A stretch of DNA of 64,000 nt. It comes from Pyropia yezoensis. Lineage: Eukaryota > Rhodophyta > Bangiophyceae > Bangiales > Bangiaceae. Both the position numbers and the translations under genes were made by a program. Shown here piece by piece: positions 51,853-62,517 of this stretch. The stretch covers positions 32,836,894-32,900,893 of the forward strand of contig CM020618.1 in assembly GCA_009829735.1 (NCBI GenBank), in the 5' to 3' direction. Each line of letters begins with the position of its first letter. The stretch's first letter is position 1. Below the pieces are notes generated by a model. The model saw only the letters and a list, made by a program, of their open reading frames with translations. It was not told the DNA's origin and did no database searches.

Positions 51853-54586
51853 ATGGTTCGTGGGCAGCCCAACTCAGCGACGCGCAGCGGGGCGGGCAAG
51901 CGGAAGGCCCCATCGTCGGGTGCGGAAAAAGCGACGGTGACGCCCGCCAAGAGCAGACGTGCCGTCCGTCAGTCGGCTTCGACCTCGTCCTAGACGGAGG
52001 CTGTATCCGTTGTCGCCGCCTCCCCGGCAACTGCCGGCGTTGTTGCTGGTCCGCCATCTGCGCCAGCCGGACGTACCTCTGCACCATCTCAAGCACATTC
52101 AGCCTCACATGCTGGTCCCGTCAGTGGCATACCGGCAGCGGCTGGAGCCACGGCTGCAACTGCGGCTTTTGATTGCGCTGCTGCTGCTGCGGCAGCAGCA
52201 GCACGTGCGACCACTACCCCTCCTCCACCTCCATCCGCACCGCGGCCGCCCGTAGGCGGCGGAGCCGGGTCTGCGGCATCGGCCGCGCGTTCAACGGCGA
52301 TCCCTCCCGCAACTCCATCAGCCGCTCGGCCATCCATGCGAGGCGGAGCTGGAGTGGGTGCAGTGGCCAATCCCGCCGCTGCGGCGGCTGATGTGGTTGC
52401 AACTACTCAAGCTACGCCTGACGCTGGTCGGCAGCCCCGCGCTGGCGTGGAGGGCGGGGCCGTAACGGCTTCTGCCGCCGCTGGAGCGGCAGGTGCTACC
52501 ACCCCCTCTTCCACAACCCCATCGGATGCTCGGCCCCCCTGCTGTGGGGTAGCGGGGGCTGTGGCGGCGGCACCTACCGCTGCCGGCCAAGAAGCTGCCA
52601 GCCTCGCGCTCAGGCTGGCAGCTCTGGAGAAGGAGTTTGTGGTCCTTCGGGCCGGCGTCCGGAGCGGTAATGAGCTGTCTAAGCTGGCCGTCGACAAGAT
52701 GGAGGTGCTTGCTCTGGCGAGCGACGCCATGATGAGGATGATGTGTGCCAGCAAGGCAAGGGATGCGTCGGCTGTTGTCGTCGGAGCATCCTTGGAGCGC
52801 CCCGGGAGCTCTGCGATGGCAGTTGAGAGGCCTGGTGCCAGTGGGGACCCACCGGTGGCACTCTGGGCGCAGAACCTCAGTGTGCGCTACTACACTCTTT
52901 CCATCTCTCTCGTGGTTTTTTAGCGCCATATGTGTACATCTCGGAGGGCTCAAGGGCACATGGGGCAGCGCCTGCTTCGGTACTTGCGGAAACTAACTCA
53001 GAAGCGACTTTTTTTGGTCTGTGTGTCGTACTTTATGTGGTTATTTTCTTGCCCATCTTGTTTTTCGATGCAGGACGACCTCAACCTGAGGTATGTCCGT
53101 TTGTGGTGCACGCCAACAACCCGTGCGCAAATCTACTTGAACAGCAACGGCGTCACGAGTTTGGCGGTCGAGACGATCTTCAGTGGTCTCAACGTCACGG
53201 AGGAGGCCGCGAAGCAGGTTGTGTTCGCGAAGTTCAGGTTCCCGACGAAGAGCGACTCGGAAAAGTTTACCATCGACAACTTTGCTGGGTATGCCAAGCG
53301 GGACATTGCCACCTGGCACTTTAAGGCCAAGGGCATGCTCTTCGCCTCCTACCTGGAGGGCCTCGTGTCCCACAAGGAATACGGCCACTTTGTGCAGAGA
53401 GGGCGTCATCGTGTGCCCGTGCTGCCCCGCCATCAGGCCCGCGCTCTCCTTGAGGACAACACGTTCATCACATCGACGACAAGCTACAGCGCTCTCGTGG
53501 CTGCCATCATCGACTTCATTTCTTCCGTCCCCGAAGCCTCTTGCCTGCTGGTGGCCTGCTCTCAGACAGTGTCAGAGGCGTTCTTGCGCCTCCTCAACGC
53601 CCAGTTTTCTTGGTTCACTTTGAAGGTACGTTGCGTTCTGGCGCATGCTTTTTGGCTGGCGTGTGTGCTGTGGTGTGGGCAGACATGGTCTTGTATCAAG
53701 ACCGGCACTGACGTTTTTTTTGTTGTTGTGCTTGGCTCCTACTTCTTCGACGACTGTCACCCGTGCACGTTTTACTCTTCAGATCCGAATGGAGCTCACC
53801 ATTTTGGCTGGGCTTCCCAAACTATCCAGCTTGGGCACAAACGCTGACGAAGTTATGCGGAAGCTGTGGGCCATTGAGAGCCAAGAGACGGCCGTCGCGC
53901 ACGACAAGAAATGCATGAAGTACGGGCGTATGGTGATCGTTGACGGCGACGACGCCGAGCGCGGTTGCGTCAGCGAGTACAAGGAGGAGGTGCTTGCGCC
54001 TTTGCGGAGGCAGATGCTGGTGTTGCCGCGCGCTAGGAAGGATGCTTCAGGCGCATCTGCTCCCAGTCGCGGCGCGACTGGCGCGCGCGCTGTGACGCCA
54101 GCGCTGCGTGCTTTCGCACCACCTGCTGGCCCTGCTCGGACGCCGCCTGCCGCTGCCGCGGCTGCACGACCAGCCTCAGCGATGGCTGCGACACCAACTG
54201 CCACCTCGGCTGATACGCAGTCTACCACTGCCACTGAGCCACCCACCGCCTCACCTGCGTTGACGCTGCGAGCTGTGCCCGCCTCTCAACCGTCCGCTGT
54301 CGCTGATGCACCGCTGGCTGCTCTCGCTGCTGCTGCTGCCGTGCTCTCTGAGGCAGTCCCCGCCGTGCCTACCCCATCAGCAACGGCTAATGTACCTGCC
54401 GCTGTTTCCAGTGCGGCAGCACCTGAGGCTCTGCCTGTCGAGTTGAACGCGCGGGCTTCTTGGGGAGGTGGCGCGGCCGTGGCTGCTGTTGAAGCAGCAG
54501 ACCCCACTCCTCAAGTGCGCCATGAAGGGCAGGGCCGCATGAGCTTGTCCAGTCTGGACATGTGCGCGCTTCGCCCCTCCAACTGA
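51853..54586 (+). CDS. Spliced unrecognised gene in the Plavaka element (in-frame TAG in exon 1)
   Basis: Three exons keep phase 0: 51853-52881, 53074-53625 and 53783-54586. Intron 1 ends GATGCAG at 53073 (donor GTGCGC, weak). Intron 2 is GTACGT...CTCTTCAG (53626-53782). Exon 1 starts with a basic segment (GKRKAPSSG, PAKSRR), continues Ala/Pro/Thr-rich and ends in a coiled-coil-like stretch (LALRLAALEKEFVVLRAG). Exon 2 is complex (NVTEEAAKQVVFAKFRFPTK, FTIDNFAGYAKRDIATWHFK) and looks like a folded domain. Exon 3 begins complex and ends Ala/Pro-rich. A TAG at 51991-51993 interrupts exon 1; it looks like a splice acceptor (CTCGTCCTAG), so a further small intron, a mutation, or initiation downstream are all possible. 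Function unknown; possibly the DNA-binding partner of the transposase. Confidence 0.55.
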
Positions 54587-55100
54587 GCGGTCGCTTCGGA
54601 TTACTATTGCTGATGACGGGCGGCGGGGGGCAGGCGCGTGGCGGCGACAGCGCCCTCCTAGGGCATCCATGCAGCATCTTTGTTAGCGGCGGAGCCGACA
54701 AGGATGTAGCGGGGCGTGAAGAGGACGCCGAGTGGTGCCAGAGGGCATGCGGGAAGTGTCGATTTTGCGTCGGTACGGGTATGTAACGGGCAGCACTGTC
54801 TGCGTAGTGGGCAGGGCGTTTGCTGCCGGGAGTGGTGGGGAAGGAGGGAGTGTGCGGCGACTATTGGGGGGGGTGGGTGTGCACCGCTCGGAATAGCCAG
54901 GCGTGCCGGTGGGGGTCGCTGCCCACCAGGCCATGTGGCGTCGCTGTGTCCCTGCCTGCCCTGGTAAGGGTGCTGACCCCTATCAGGTGTACTGTGGGAC
55001 ACAGCAAAGTATGTGTTTAGTCCTGTTACTGTTCACGCGACATACACTTCTGCAGATAATCCCCAAATGCACTCAGCTAGGGTTAACAATTCTGCAGCCT
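54587..55100. other. 3' part of the Plavaka element, no gene
   Basis: Downstream of the spliced gene. Only short frames without motifs, then the right subterminal region. Confidence 0.45.
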
Positions 55101-55309
55101 GCTTAATGTGTATACAGAATCAGGCATCGATCGAGGGTGGACATACGAGTCTATCAGAGGGGCCGGTATCGGACTCATTGGGCGGTTGCGAATCAACCCC
55201 AACGGTACCATCAGAGCACCCCCCGTAATGGGACCATTGGATCCCATAAAGGCATGCCCCCTAATGGAACCGTTAGAAGGGGGCCTCAATGGAGTGGCGC
55301 AGCTTACTG
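55101..55309 (-). repeat. Right terminal and subterminal repeats of the Plavaka element
   Basis: Contains ATTGGG, GTAATGGG, CCATTGG, CTAATGG and TCAATGG words and ends at CTTACTG, the inverted counterpart of the left CACTAA end. Confidence 0.55.
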
Positions 55310-55313
55310 ATGA

Positions 55314-55365
55314 CCTTCGTTCTTTGGCGGCCAAAGAACGAAGGCAGGTGCCAAAGAACGAAGGC
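55314..55365. repeat. Near-perfect palindrome plus a third copy
   Basis: 15-bp arms CCTTCGTTCTTTGGC (55314-55328) and its complement (55330-55344) around one base, then another direct copy at 55351-55365. Confidence 0.85.
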
Positions 55366-55429
55366 AAATGAGCCAATCAGATTGAAGGAACGTGGCATCG
55401 ACCGTGCCAGGTGTCCCCCCGCCACCACC

Positions 55430-56945
55430 CCGCTCCCCTCCCGCCACCGCGCCCCCCCCCCCCCCGCGGCCGGGCGTGGCTGCGCCCCCTCCCCCCGCCA
55501 CGCTATGCCGCCGTCCCCCCGGCCGCGTCGTCCCCCCCCTCCAGCCGCGTCGTCCCCCCCCTCCAGCCGCGCCCACCGCCGCCGTCCCCGGCCGCGCCGC
55601 CCGCCCCACCGCCCTCCCCCCCCCCCGACCGCGCCGCCCGCCACCGCGGGCTTCTCCGGCCACCCTCGCCCCCGCCCCGGCCCCCGCCGCCGTCGGCAAC
55701 CCTGCCATCGCTGCCGCCACCGCCGCCGTCCCCGTCCGGCCTCCGCTGCTGCCACCGGTCACTGGCCGCCGCCACCGCCGCCCCCACCCCCGCCGCCGCC
55801 GGCCGCCGCTACCGCCGGCCGCCGCCGCTGCTGGCTGCTGGTCGCCGCCGCCGCCCGCCACCCCCCTCCGTGGCCGCCGCCCGCTGGCCGCCGCCCGCCG
55901 CCCGCCGCTCGCCGCCCGCCGCTCGCCGCCGCTGCCCACCGCCACTGCCGTCCGCCGGCCGCTGTCGCGGGCGGCCGTCGCCGGCCGCCGCCGCTGCTGG
56001 CTGGTGGCCGCCGCCGCCCCCCGCCGCTCCCCCCGCGGCCGCCGGCCGGCCGCCGCCGCCGCAGGCGGCCGCCGCCGCCGCAGGCGGCCGCCGCCGGCCG
56101 CGGGCGGCCGCCACCGCTGCCGCCGCCCGTGGACCGCCGCCACTGCCGGCTGCCGGCCGCCGCCGCTGCTGGCTGCCGGCCGCCGCCGCTGCTGGCTGCC
56201 GGCCGCCGCCGCCGCCGCCCGCCGCCCCCCGCCGCGGCCGCCGCATGTTGCCCGCCGCGGCCCCCCGTCGCCCGCCGCCGCCACGGGGGTCCGCCGCCGT
56301 CCGCCGCAGCTGCTGATTTCCGGCCGCCGCCGCCGTCCTCCCCCGCCCGCCTCGGCCGCCGGCCGGTCGACGCCGCCGCGGGCGGCCGCCGCCGGCCGCG
56401 GACGGCTGCCGCCGCTGCCGCCGGCCGCCGGCCGTCGCCGCTGCCGCCTGCCGCCTGCCACCGGCGCCGGCCCCCTTCCGCCGCGGCCGCCGGCCGCCGG
56501 CCGCCGCCGTCGGCCGTCGCCGCTGCCGGCCGCCGACCGCTGCCGCGTTCGCGGGTGGCGGCCACCGGCCGCTGCCGCTGCTGGCTGCTGGCCGCCGCCG
56601 TCGCCCGCCGCCCACTGCCGCGGCCGCCGCCCGCCGCCTGCCGCCCGCCGCTGCCGGCCGCCACCGCTGCTGCCCCCCCCCTCCTCGCCGCCGCCGGCCG
56701 CCGCTGTGGTCTGCCGGCGGCTGGCGCGGGCGGCCGTCGCTGGCGGCCGCCGCTGCTGGCTGCCGACCGCCGCCACCCTCCGCCCCTTCCCGCCACGGGC
56801 GCCGGCCGGCCGCCGCTGCTGCTCTGCCGGCCGCCGCCGCTGCCGGCTGGCGGCCGCCGCCGCCGCCGCCCACCCTCCCCCGCCGCGGCTGCCGCCCGCC
56901 GCGCGCCGCCGCTGCTGCCCCCCCCCTTGCCGCCACCGGCTGCCG
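55430..56945 (+). repeat. GC-rich minisatellite, 1.5 kb
   Basis: Degenerate repeats of GGCCGCCGCCGCTGCTGGCTGC type with CCG-rich spacers. Frames of 500-600 codons on both strands are artefacts of composition. An inverted partial copy lies at 58600-58730. Confidence 0.8.
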
Positions 56946-58548
56946 TCACCACCTATTGGTGTGCGCTTCGTGTCGGGTGTGCGTTTCTGGGGACTGCTGT
57001 TTATAGTTTGAGCGAGCCACGCTTGTTGGGCGCATGATGACTTTTGTTGGGTGTCCGTTTGCGAAGGATGGTGCGAGAGCACATGCGAAAACAAAGGGGG
57101 GGGGGGTTGGCAGACGAGGACGACGATGATGGCACCAAGCACCAACCGGGAGACGCAAGACTATCAGCTTGCCCAGTGATACCTGGCGAAAAGTATAATT
57201 ATCAAGAATTCCAATTCACCATTGAGTACGCCTCCGACTTGACTCCCTTTTCAGGACGTGTCTGGCCAATCACGAGCGCGATTCGGCTGATGTGATAGGC
57301 TGTCCCATGATCTGAACAAGACCACCGGAGGAGTTCAATGCTGAATCCACAATCACTGGATGGACGAGTACAGTATTTGACTCGGCGAGTAACCTGGTCA
57401 GCGACTCGGGATTGCCGACGCCAACGGCTGAAGCGCCGGCGTCCGACGCCCCCCTCCTCCCCGCCCCGTCGCCCACTTCACCGTTTCTCGGCCACCCAGC
57501 AGGCCGGGTGGGTACACAAGCCTTTGTTACTTGTTCTATTCATTTTTGAGTGCGGGTCTGCAGACGTCTGCTGGAGAAGAGCCCCCAACGACCCCATGGA
57601 CGGACACAGTGCATTCACCATTCCCCCTGGGTTCCGCAGCTCGGGGGCGCCCACGACTGTGAAACACCGTTCGCTATGACTTATAGATCATTCCTGACGG
57701 TCCATGCTCCGGCAGAACGCAATCGTTGTGCAGACAGCGCAAGAAAGTGCCCCCAGCCTGTTTCATTGTCATCCGTTGCCCAGTACGTGCCTGCATATAG
57801 AGTGCATGAGAGCTCCGCTGTGGGAAGAGATAGTCAGTTCTAGTTAAAAAGAGTACGCTGAATCTATTGGTGCACACGTCTGGCGTCGTGCACCCGTACA
57901 GCCGACAGGAACGGCGAGAGGCTGGGCGGGTGACGCGCAATAATCGCCCCCTCCGAGCGAGTGCGAGCGTTATGGGTCTACTCTTTCCGGTGAACGCCCA
58001 GGGCGAAGGTACCTGATGGCCATGGTGCCGTAGAAACGCACAGAAAGTACGCTGGAGTCCACACATCGGCGACTGACTGACTGCTGGTGGGGTGTTGAGC
58101 ACTGTGGCGTAGCTGGATGCGCCCAGAGTGCCATTGAGAGTGCAAAAAGCTGTGGAGGTAACTGACTACACTGTCTAGATCTGACAGGTGTCGGTTTTAT
58201 ATGATGGGAGCACTGTTGGGCGTTGGACGGCCTGTCGAGGCTACCTGCCCAGAATGGTGACTTTGGGGGCACGGTTGACCCACTTCCCGTCGTTTGTGAC
58301 ACCTTCTGAGCACATGAGCGTGCTCAGCGCCATCATTTTAGTCATCTGAGAACAGTTTGAAAATCGTTTGTCTCTCATGCTAAAGCGCCTTGTAGCAGCT
58401 TGTGACGCATTGCGCGGACATGTGCATCAAGCGCGCATTCACCGCGTGCAACACGAGCCTGGGACCACTCTGCCAACTTTTCAAAAGCATGCTCATTCGA
58501 GCGCGGCGGCACCGCCCGCCAGCTGCTGCGGCAGGCACAGGAAGCTGC
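56946..58548. other. Core of the possible foldback element, no supported gene
   Basis: Moderate GC content, scattered short frames up to about 140 codons without motifs. Nothing recognised. Confidence 0.45.
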
Positions 58549-59000
58549 AGTGAGGGCGGCGGCGGCGGCGGCAGCAGTCGGCAGCTGGGGGCGGCGGCGG
58601 AAGCCGCAGGCGGCAGCCGGCGGCGGCGAGGGGGGGGGCAGCAGCGGTGGCGGACTGCGGCGGCGCGCGGCGGGCGGCAGCCGCGGCGGGGGAGGGCAGG
58701 CGGCGGCGGCGGCCGCCGGCGGCCGGCAGCGGCGGCGCGCGGCGGCGGCGGGCGGCGGGCGGCGGGCGGCAGCCGCGGCGGGGGAGGGCGGGCCGCGGCG
58801 GCGGTGGCCGTCAACCGTCAGCGGCGGCGGCCGGCAGCGGGCAGCAGTGGCGGCCGGCCGGCGGCCGCGGCCGAAGAGGGCGGGGGTCGGCGGCGGTCGG
58901 CAGCCTGCAGAGGCGGCGGCCGGCGGCGGCCGCCTGCGGCGGCGGCGGGCGGTAGGCGGCGGCGGTGGGCGCCGGCCGCGGCGGGGGCGGGACGGAGGGC
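58549..59000 (-). repeat. GC-rich minisatellite, inverted relative to 55430-56945
   Basis: GGCGGCGGCCGGCAGC-type repeats; 58600-58730 matches the complement of 56830-56945 closely, including the CGCGCGGCGGGCGGCAGCCG block. Confidence 0.75.
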
Positions 59001-59435
59001 GGCGGCGGGTGAATACGGTTTGGGTGGGGGAAGACCTTACGAGGAAGGGAGGAGCGGCAGGGGAGGGGGGAGGCAGTACGGGAAGAAGCGGAGCAGGGGG
59101 GCAAGGCGCGGGTGAGCAAGAGGGTAAGGAGCCCACCGAGGGAGCGACAACCCTGTTGTCCCCCGGCGCCACACTGCGTCTTCCCCCGCCTACGTGGCGA
59201 ACACTCCCGGGCCGCTCGGCGCCGCCCACCCCCCCACTGTGCGACGCCGGCCCACGTGCCCGCGCACGCGCAGCGAAGTGCCCGCGCACGCGGGGCGAAG
59301 TGCCCGTGCGCGGCCCTCAGTGCCCACGCGCGGCCGCCCAGAAGCACGGGACGAACGCCCCCGATAAAAGCTGGCGGGACAACCATCCCAAAAGCTGGCG
59401 GAACAACCATTCCTGAGCACATCCTATTGGTCAAT
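59001..59435. other. Spacer with short tandem repeats
   Basis: Four imperfect AGTGCCCGCGCACGCG-like units at about 59225-59340, and two 24-bp units (59366-59389 and 59390-59413) starting AAAAGCTGGCGG. No gene. Confidence 0.55.
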
Positions 59436-59512
59436 CTGCCTTCGATGTTCGGCCCCCTGCCTTCGTTGTTCCAACCCGGAACATCGAAGGCAGAAGCGGA
59501 ACATCGAAGGCT
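59436..59512. repeat. Nested hairpin repeats
   Basis: CTGCCTTCGATGTTC (59436-59450) pairs perfectly with 59479-59493; a variant CTGCCTTCGTTGTTCC (59458-59473) and a further copy (59496-59512) make alternative stems. Confidence 0.8.
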
Positions 59513-59540
59513 GTGGTTTTCACCTCACCTGGTTGGGCCT

Positions 59541-60020
59541 GAACTGGGGTGTCCCTGAGCAGGGGTGTCCCTGAGCAGGGGTGTCCCTGAGCAGGGGTGT
59601 CCCTGAGCAGGGGTGTCCCTGAGCAGGGGTGTCCCTGAGCAGGGGTGTCCCTGAGCAGGGGTGTCCCTGAGCAGGGGTGTCCCTGAACTGGGGTGTCCCT
59701 GAACTGGGGTGTCCCTGAACTGGGGTGTCCCTGAACTGGGGTGTCCCTGAACTGGGGTGTCCCTGAACTGGGGTGTCCCTGAACTGGGGTGTCCCTGAAC
59801 TGGGGTGTCCCTGAACTGGGGTGTCCCTGAACTGGGGTGTCCCTGAACTGGGGTGTCCCTGAACTGGGGTGTCCCTGAACTGGGGTGTCCCTGAACTGGG
59901 GTGTCCCTGAACTGGGGTGTCCCTGAACTGGGGTGTCCCTGAACTGGGGTGTCCCTGAACTGGGGTGTCCCTGAACTGGGGTGTCCCTGAACTGGGGTGT
60001 CCCTGAACTGGGGTGTCCCT
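59541..60020 (+). repeat. 16-bp minisatellite, exactly 30 units
   Basis: One GAACTGGGGTGTCCCT unit, then eight GAGCAGGGGTGTCCCT units (59557-59684), then 21 units of the first type (59685-60020). Units are essentially identical within each block, implying recent expansion. All three minus-strand frames give the same 16-residue repeat because 16 is not divisible by three; not considered coding. A 23-base C run (60029-60051) follows. Confidence 0.95.
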
Positions 60021-60275
60021 GAACCCCGCCCCCCCCCCCCCCCCCCCCCCCATGTAAACAGCTCACTGCACCGCCCCGACCAGCCCAGACCCTCCCTGCA
60101 GTCCGAGAGCCTGCGACGCTGCATTCATCCCCCGCTCCCCGGGCCCATCAGGCTCCTACTGCGCCACCGGCGGGCGTTTCGCTGGGCAGCTACACTGCTG
60201 GCGACGGGCACCTTTCGGCTGGGCGTCCGCCCACAGGCGTGCGACGCGGCCTCATAGGGCGGCAGACCCGCATAG

Positions 60276-61461
60276 CTCGACGGGGTGCAGCTGAGCGTGC
60301 GGGACTTGGCGGGTAACGAGGACCTGCGCATCTGTCATCAGTCGGCTGGATGCCCGGCTGTGGCCGACGCAGTGGCCGACGGGTGCTCGCACTCGTTTAC
60401 GCCAGGCGGGTCGGCCCTGCTGCTGCGGCTGGCGGCGTACCGGGTAGGCGCGAGGGGGCTGGTGGCGTCGCTGTTGTGGCCTGCCGCGGCGACTTACCAG
60501 GAGGCTTGGGAGGCTGACATGGCGGTGCGGCTGGACACGATGCCGCCGCCACCGCCAGTCGTGATGGCGCTGCTGGTCGACGTGGACGCCGCGCCGCTGG
60601 ATGTGTATGGCGGGGAGCTGGTGGACGTCTCTGCGTTCAACGCGCCTGAATAAGGGGGCCGTGTGCAGGTGGGCGGTGGCGAGCGCCACGTCGCCGCTGG
60701 TGCGGGAGGCGTGCACGTTTGGGGCGGCCGACGAGGAGCTGGTCTTCCGCACCGCCGGCGGTCCGGCCTTCTCGGTCCACAATGACAAACAGGTGATGTG
60801 CGTCGGCGTCTCGGCGGTCCAGTCGGCGGATGTGGCCAACTGCGGCGGGCATGGGCCGCGGGTGGCGTTTGGGGATGGCCGCCTGGCTGCCCCGGCGGTG
60901 GCCAATGGCACCGGCTTTGTGGTGGCCGGCACGGTGGCGCGGGCGGCGACGCTGGCCGGCGCGGTGCGGCTGGACGTGTACACGCCGAAGCGGCTTTCCG
61001 CGTCCAAGATGGGTGCGGTGGCGGCGGCGCTGGCCGCCGCAGCGGGCGTCGCCACCGGCGTGGCAACGGCGGACGTGGGCGCCTCGGCCGCGGCGGCCGC
61101 CGCCGGCGCCGCCGTCCAAACGGTGTACATGCGGGTGGCGCCGGCGGCGGCGGCCGCCGCGCGGTCTGCCATGGTGGACGCCCTTGCGTCGGAGGCGGTC
61201 GCGCGGGCGGCACGGCTGGCGCCGGGGGGCCTCCACCTCGAGGCCCTGTCGTCGGCCCCCGGCAGCGGTGCCAGCAGCGGCGGTTCCCCCGCCGACGCGG
61301 TTGGCGGCCTGTCGACGCTGGCGGTCGGGCTGATTGCGGGTGCTGTGGTTGTCCCGCTGGTGGTGGTGGTGCTTGCCAGCGCGGCGGTGCGCGCGCAGGC
61401 CGTGTCGGTGGCGGCGGAGAGTGACCTATCCTACTCATCGCAACAGTTCTGTGTCAGATAG
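60276..61461 (+). pseudogene. Single-pass membrane or surface protein gene, frame broken and 3' end cut by an insertion
   Basis: First part 60276-60653 (DLAGNEDLRICHQSAGCPAVADAV, Cys-containing) stops at TAA, but the protein-like sequence continues in the next frame from about 60650 (EACTFGAADEELVFRTAGGPAFSV, Cys-containing), so there is a frameshift or an unrecognised intron near 60650; GTGTGCAG at 60661-60668 could be an acceptor. The C-terminal part has one transmembrane helix (STLAVGLIAGAVVVPLVVVV) and a short tail. The 5' end lacks an ATG and may have an upstream exon (CGCATAG acceptor-like at 60275). The TAG stop at 61459-61461 is formed by the first bases of an inverted-repeat element. 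The family is not recognised. Confidence 0.45.
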
Positions 61462-62102
61462 AGGCATTCACATGAACTCACATATTTGCACACAAGCTCA
61501 CATCTTGTATTTCGTAGCCCGTCCCACCCCTTCGAGCCTTGTGAACACCACGAGCCTCAGATCCGTACATCCCCGTGTGACGGACCGCACACCACTGTCC
61601 TCAGCAGAGAGTGCGCTTTGCGTCCATATGTATTTTTTATGTGTAATACCGAGAACTCGCCACGCAGTGGTGTTACGTATGCATCATCCAAGATACCCAG
61701 CTGGCTGTCGCTTGCTCCATGGTCTCTCCACCACCAGTCACCTAAGTTTCTATGCTCTGCAGTCACAGAGAGCGTCTTTTTCGAGAACGTGCTGACAAAA
61801 ACATATACTTTTGTCCCCCCCCCCTCACAGCCTGGACAAGAATGACGGGAAGGCACTTACGTAGCCCAGACCATAGCTTTGTGTCCCTGTGAGCCTCTGA
61901 GGACACGAAAGTTCCACTGCCAGCATCCCAACATGGAACCAGGGGCGGCGGGGTTTTGCTCATGTCGTACCAGTCCCCCTGAGCATGTAGCTACGAAAAA
62001 AGCGTGTACACACGAAGCGATGAGCAGTTCTCTCTAGCCCAGAGTCTTCTTTAAGAGTCCTGTACAGACTCTGGCCAAAAAACCCAGAGATTGGAGCATC
62101 TC
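61461..62102 (+). repeat. Left arm of the inverted repeat
   Basis: 642 bp; starts GAGGCATTCACATGAACTC. One C/T difference from the partner is seen near the outer tip, and a few differences at the inner end (about 62072-62094). Confidence 0.9.
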
Positions 62103-62517
62103 TGCATCGTTGTGGGACAGCCGCTCATCACATGCGCTACAGAGCATGTCCGTAGAACACCAGGGCGGATGGAGTGCGGTTTTGTCGGAAGCGACTGCGC
62201 CTGAGTTGGATGGGATGAGATACTGGTGCTGTGCGTCGTCAGACTGTGGTGCACAATCTGTCATTTATGGCCCGCAGCGCCGTGTGTCATCGATTGGGAT
62301 CAGAGCATGCGGTATCACGTCGACTTGAGGCGGGGGTTGCATGATCTAAACGTTTGTTGACACCAGAAAGCCCGGAAAGGTCCTGCAGACCCCTCTTCAT
62401 GCCAAGACGACGAGAAGAAGGAGCCTCTGACTCGAAACGGCGTCGCAAGCACCTTCGCTCTGTGACGGAAGTAAAATTGCGTCCAATGCGATCGTGTGCT
62501 CTCCACGCCATGACCAC

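Larger units (their letters stand above)
44226..55309. mobile_element. CACTA/Plavaka-type DNA transposon, about 11 kb
   Basis: Ends are imperfect inverted repeats: the left starts CACTAAATGTGCGCGC at 44226; the right, read inward, starts CAGTAAGCTGCGCCAC at 55309, and both reach a shared CCATTGAG. A possible two-base duplication AT flanks them (44224-44225 and 55310-55311). Both subterminal regions are packed with CCATT/AATGG words, as in CACTA elements where transposase binds. Inside are a multi-exon Plavaka transposase (minus) and plus-strand genes. The boundaries are inferred by eye. Confidence 0.65.
55311..59515. mobile_element. Possible foldback-type element with hairpin ends
   Basis: The left end (55314-55365) and right end (59436-59512) each contain three copies of a CCTTCG...GAAGG motif arranged as hairpins. 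Read inward the two ends are similar (GAACGAAGGCAGGTGCC and CAACGAAGGCAGGGGGCC, then GAAGGCA and CCAAT). Inside each end is a GC-rich array, and the right array (58600-58730) is an inverted copy of 56830-56945. The core (57000-58540) is ordinary sequence without a recognised gene. No target duplication was established. Confidence 0.4.

Noticed and set aside
55304-57145. 613- and 582-codon frames on opposite strands
   Set aside because: Same composition artefact in the 55430-56945 array; no complex sequence or motif.
59541-60020. CRISPR-like array
   Set aside because: Units are contiguous without spacers; it is a minisatellite in a eukaryotic genome.
59431-60124. Repetitive protein with a 16-residue unit on the minus strand
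   Set aside because: All three frames give the same repeat because the DNA unit is 16 bp; no start, signal or non-repeat domain.
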